A stretch of 5,478 nucleotides of DNA from positions 1 to 5,478 of the forward strand of contig CAMLKS010000194.1 in the NCBI GenBank assembly GCA_946480675.1. Reading direction: 5' to 3'. Of this stretch, positions 4,975 to 5,478 are shown piece by piece. The number at the start of each line of letters is the position of its first letter. Within the stretch, counting starts at the first letter, position 1. A model generated the notes under the pieces. It searched no databases. It was not told the DNA's origin and worked only from the letters and a program-made list of their open reading frames with translations. The DNA comes from an uncultured Bacteroidota bacterium (GTDB lineage: Bacteria > Bacteroidota > Bacteroidia > Chitinophagales > Chitinophagaceae). The position numbers and the translations under genes were made by a program.

Positions 4975-5003
4975 GTATTATTTTTATTAATTACAAATAA
5001 TAC
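4975..5003. repeat. Inverted repeat GTATTATTT / AAATAATAC
   Basis: Nine-base arms at 4975-4983 and 4995-5003 are exact reverse complements around an 11-bp spacer. It sits in the AT-rich gap upstream of the T9SS-type gene, about 110-135 bp before its start codon and just upstream of the candidate promoter, so it may be a regulator site. In such AT-rich DNA chance is also possible. Confidence 0.35.
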
Positions 5004-5033
5004 TTTTACGGAATAGCGAAATTTTAGCTACTG

Positions 5034-5064
5034 TTGATAAATTGTGGATAATCTTATAATTTTA
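5034..5064 (+). promoter_or_regulatory. Candidate promoter of the T9SS-type gene, overlapping a DnaA-box sequence
   Basis: TTG at 5034-5036 and TAATTTTA at 5057-5064 are 20 bp apart; the second differs from TAnnTTTG only at the last base. Start of transcription would be near 5070, with a leader of about 40 nt. The spacer contains TGTGGATAA at 5043-5051, the reverse complement of the DnaA box TTATCCACA with no mismatch. Confidence 0.35.
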
Positions 5065-5111
5065 TACTACAGTGGCAATTGTGAATCTGATAATTTATAA
5101 ACCATTCTTGT

Positions 5112-5478
5112 ATGGTAAATGTGAGGCTAACTATTCTACTACTAATCAACCTATTACTCTATTCAATTTACAGTAATGCCCAAACGGTTAGTTGTCCGCC
5201 TAATATAGATTTTGAATCAGGAAATTTCAACAACTGGAATTTATATACCGGTACTTGCTGCCCTATAAGTACAGGTACGCTATCCGGTGCCATTACAGGC
5301 AGGCATACCCTAATGAGCGGTTCAGCTACAGACTTTTATGGTGGGTTCCCGGTAGTAGCACCATCAGGCGGTGTGTATTCACTAAAGTTGGGCAATAGTA
5401 GTACCGGCGCGCAGGCAGAGCGTGCAAGGTATTACGTACGTGTCCCAAGCGGCGTTAATAATTATAGCATTATTTTCA
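5112..5478 (+). CDS. Large T9SS-type surface protein, N-terminal 122 residues (cut by window edge)
   Basis: ATG at 5112 starts a signal peptide (residues 1-23, LTILLLINLLLYSIYSNA|Q) and the frame stays open to the right edge. Mature residues begin SCPPNIDFESGNFNNWNLYTG, then GRHTLMSGSATDFYGGFPVV, GGVYSLKLGNSSTGAQAERA and YYVRVPSG. This order (C-P-x-x-x-F-E-x-G-x-F-x-x-W, then R-H, D-x-Y-G-G-F-P, then S-x-x-L-G-N-x-x-x-G-A-Q-A-E) is the N-terminal module I know from very large Bacteroidota proteins annotated with PKD repeats and a gliding-motility-associated C-terminal domain, which are exported by the type IX system. The rest is outside the window, so repeats and the C-terminal sorting domain cannot be seen. 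It probably acts as a cell-surface adhesin. The AT-rich gap and candidate promoter upstream suggest it is transcribed separately from the chaperone operon. Confidence 0.85.
   Translation, partial: MVNVRLTILLLINLLLYSIYSNAQTVSCPPNIDFESGNFNNWNLYTGTCCPISTGTLSGAITGRHTLMSGSATDFYGGFPVVAPSGGVYSLKLGNSSTGAQAERARYYVRVPSGVNNYSIIF

Overview
The window looks like chromosomal DNA of a member of the Bacteroidota, probably near Chitinophagia; this lineage call is inference from style, not from a marker gene. The signs are signal peptides that end in an Ala followed by Gln at the new N-terminus (SANA|Q, SAFA|Q, VGKA|Q, ATA|Q, SNA|Q), starts without a Shine-Dalgarno sequence but with A-rich leaders, TAnnTTTG-type -7 elements, low GC, and an N-terminal module at the right edge typical of very large type IX secretion (T9SS) surface proteins.

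Layout. 1-270 (minus): the first 90 codons of a secreted protein that runs off the left edge. 370-405: hairpin terminator or attenuator. 427-1035 (minus): a 202-aa secreted protein with very strong codon bias, the likely major structural subunit. 1036-1669: 634 bp of AT-rich non-coding DNA holding a perfect DnaA-box sequence, a 12-bp palindrome, a perfect 11-bp-arm dyad and a promoter-like element. 1670-1906 (plus): a 78-aa small secreted orphan. 1920-1957: a bidirectional terminator shared by two convergent units. 1980-2468 and 2465-3001 (minus, overlapping by ATGA): 162-aa and 178-aa secreted subunit-like proteins. 3083-3967 (plus): a 294-aa periplasmic two-domain chaperone-like protein. 4023-4832 (plus): a 269-aa single-pass membrane protein of unknown function. 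4833-5111: AT-rich intergenic region with two inverted repeats and a second perfect DnaA-box sequence. 5112 to the right edge (plus): the N-terminus of a large T9SS-type surface protein.

How the genes may work together. Three secreted proteins (202, 162 and 178 aa) differ in sequence but share the same C-terminal end: Tyr at position -12, Phe at -6, then [ST]-x-[ST], with Gly at -14 in two of three. This resembles the C-terminal beta strand of chaperone-usher pilins, and of CFA/I-type (alternative chaperone-usher) pilins in particular. Together with the divergently transcribed two-Ig-domain chaperone-like gene and the highly expressed 202-aa gene, the block 1-4832 reads as a chaperone-assisted surface-fibre locus of Bacteroidota, distinct from the lipoprotein-based type V (FimA/Mfa1) pili. 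The assembly platform would have to be outside the window or be the truncated left-edge gene. The fibre assignment is inference; the shared C-terminal pattern, overlap, codon bias and terminators are seen directly in the sequence.
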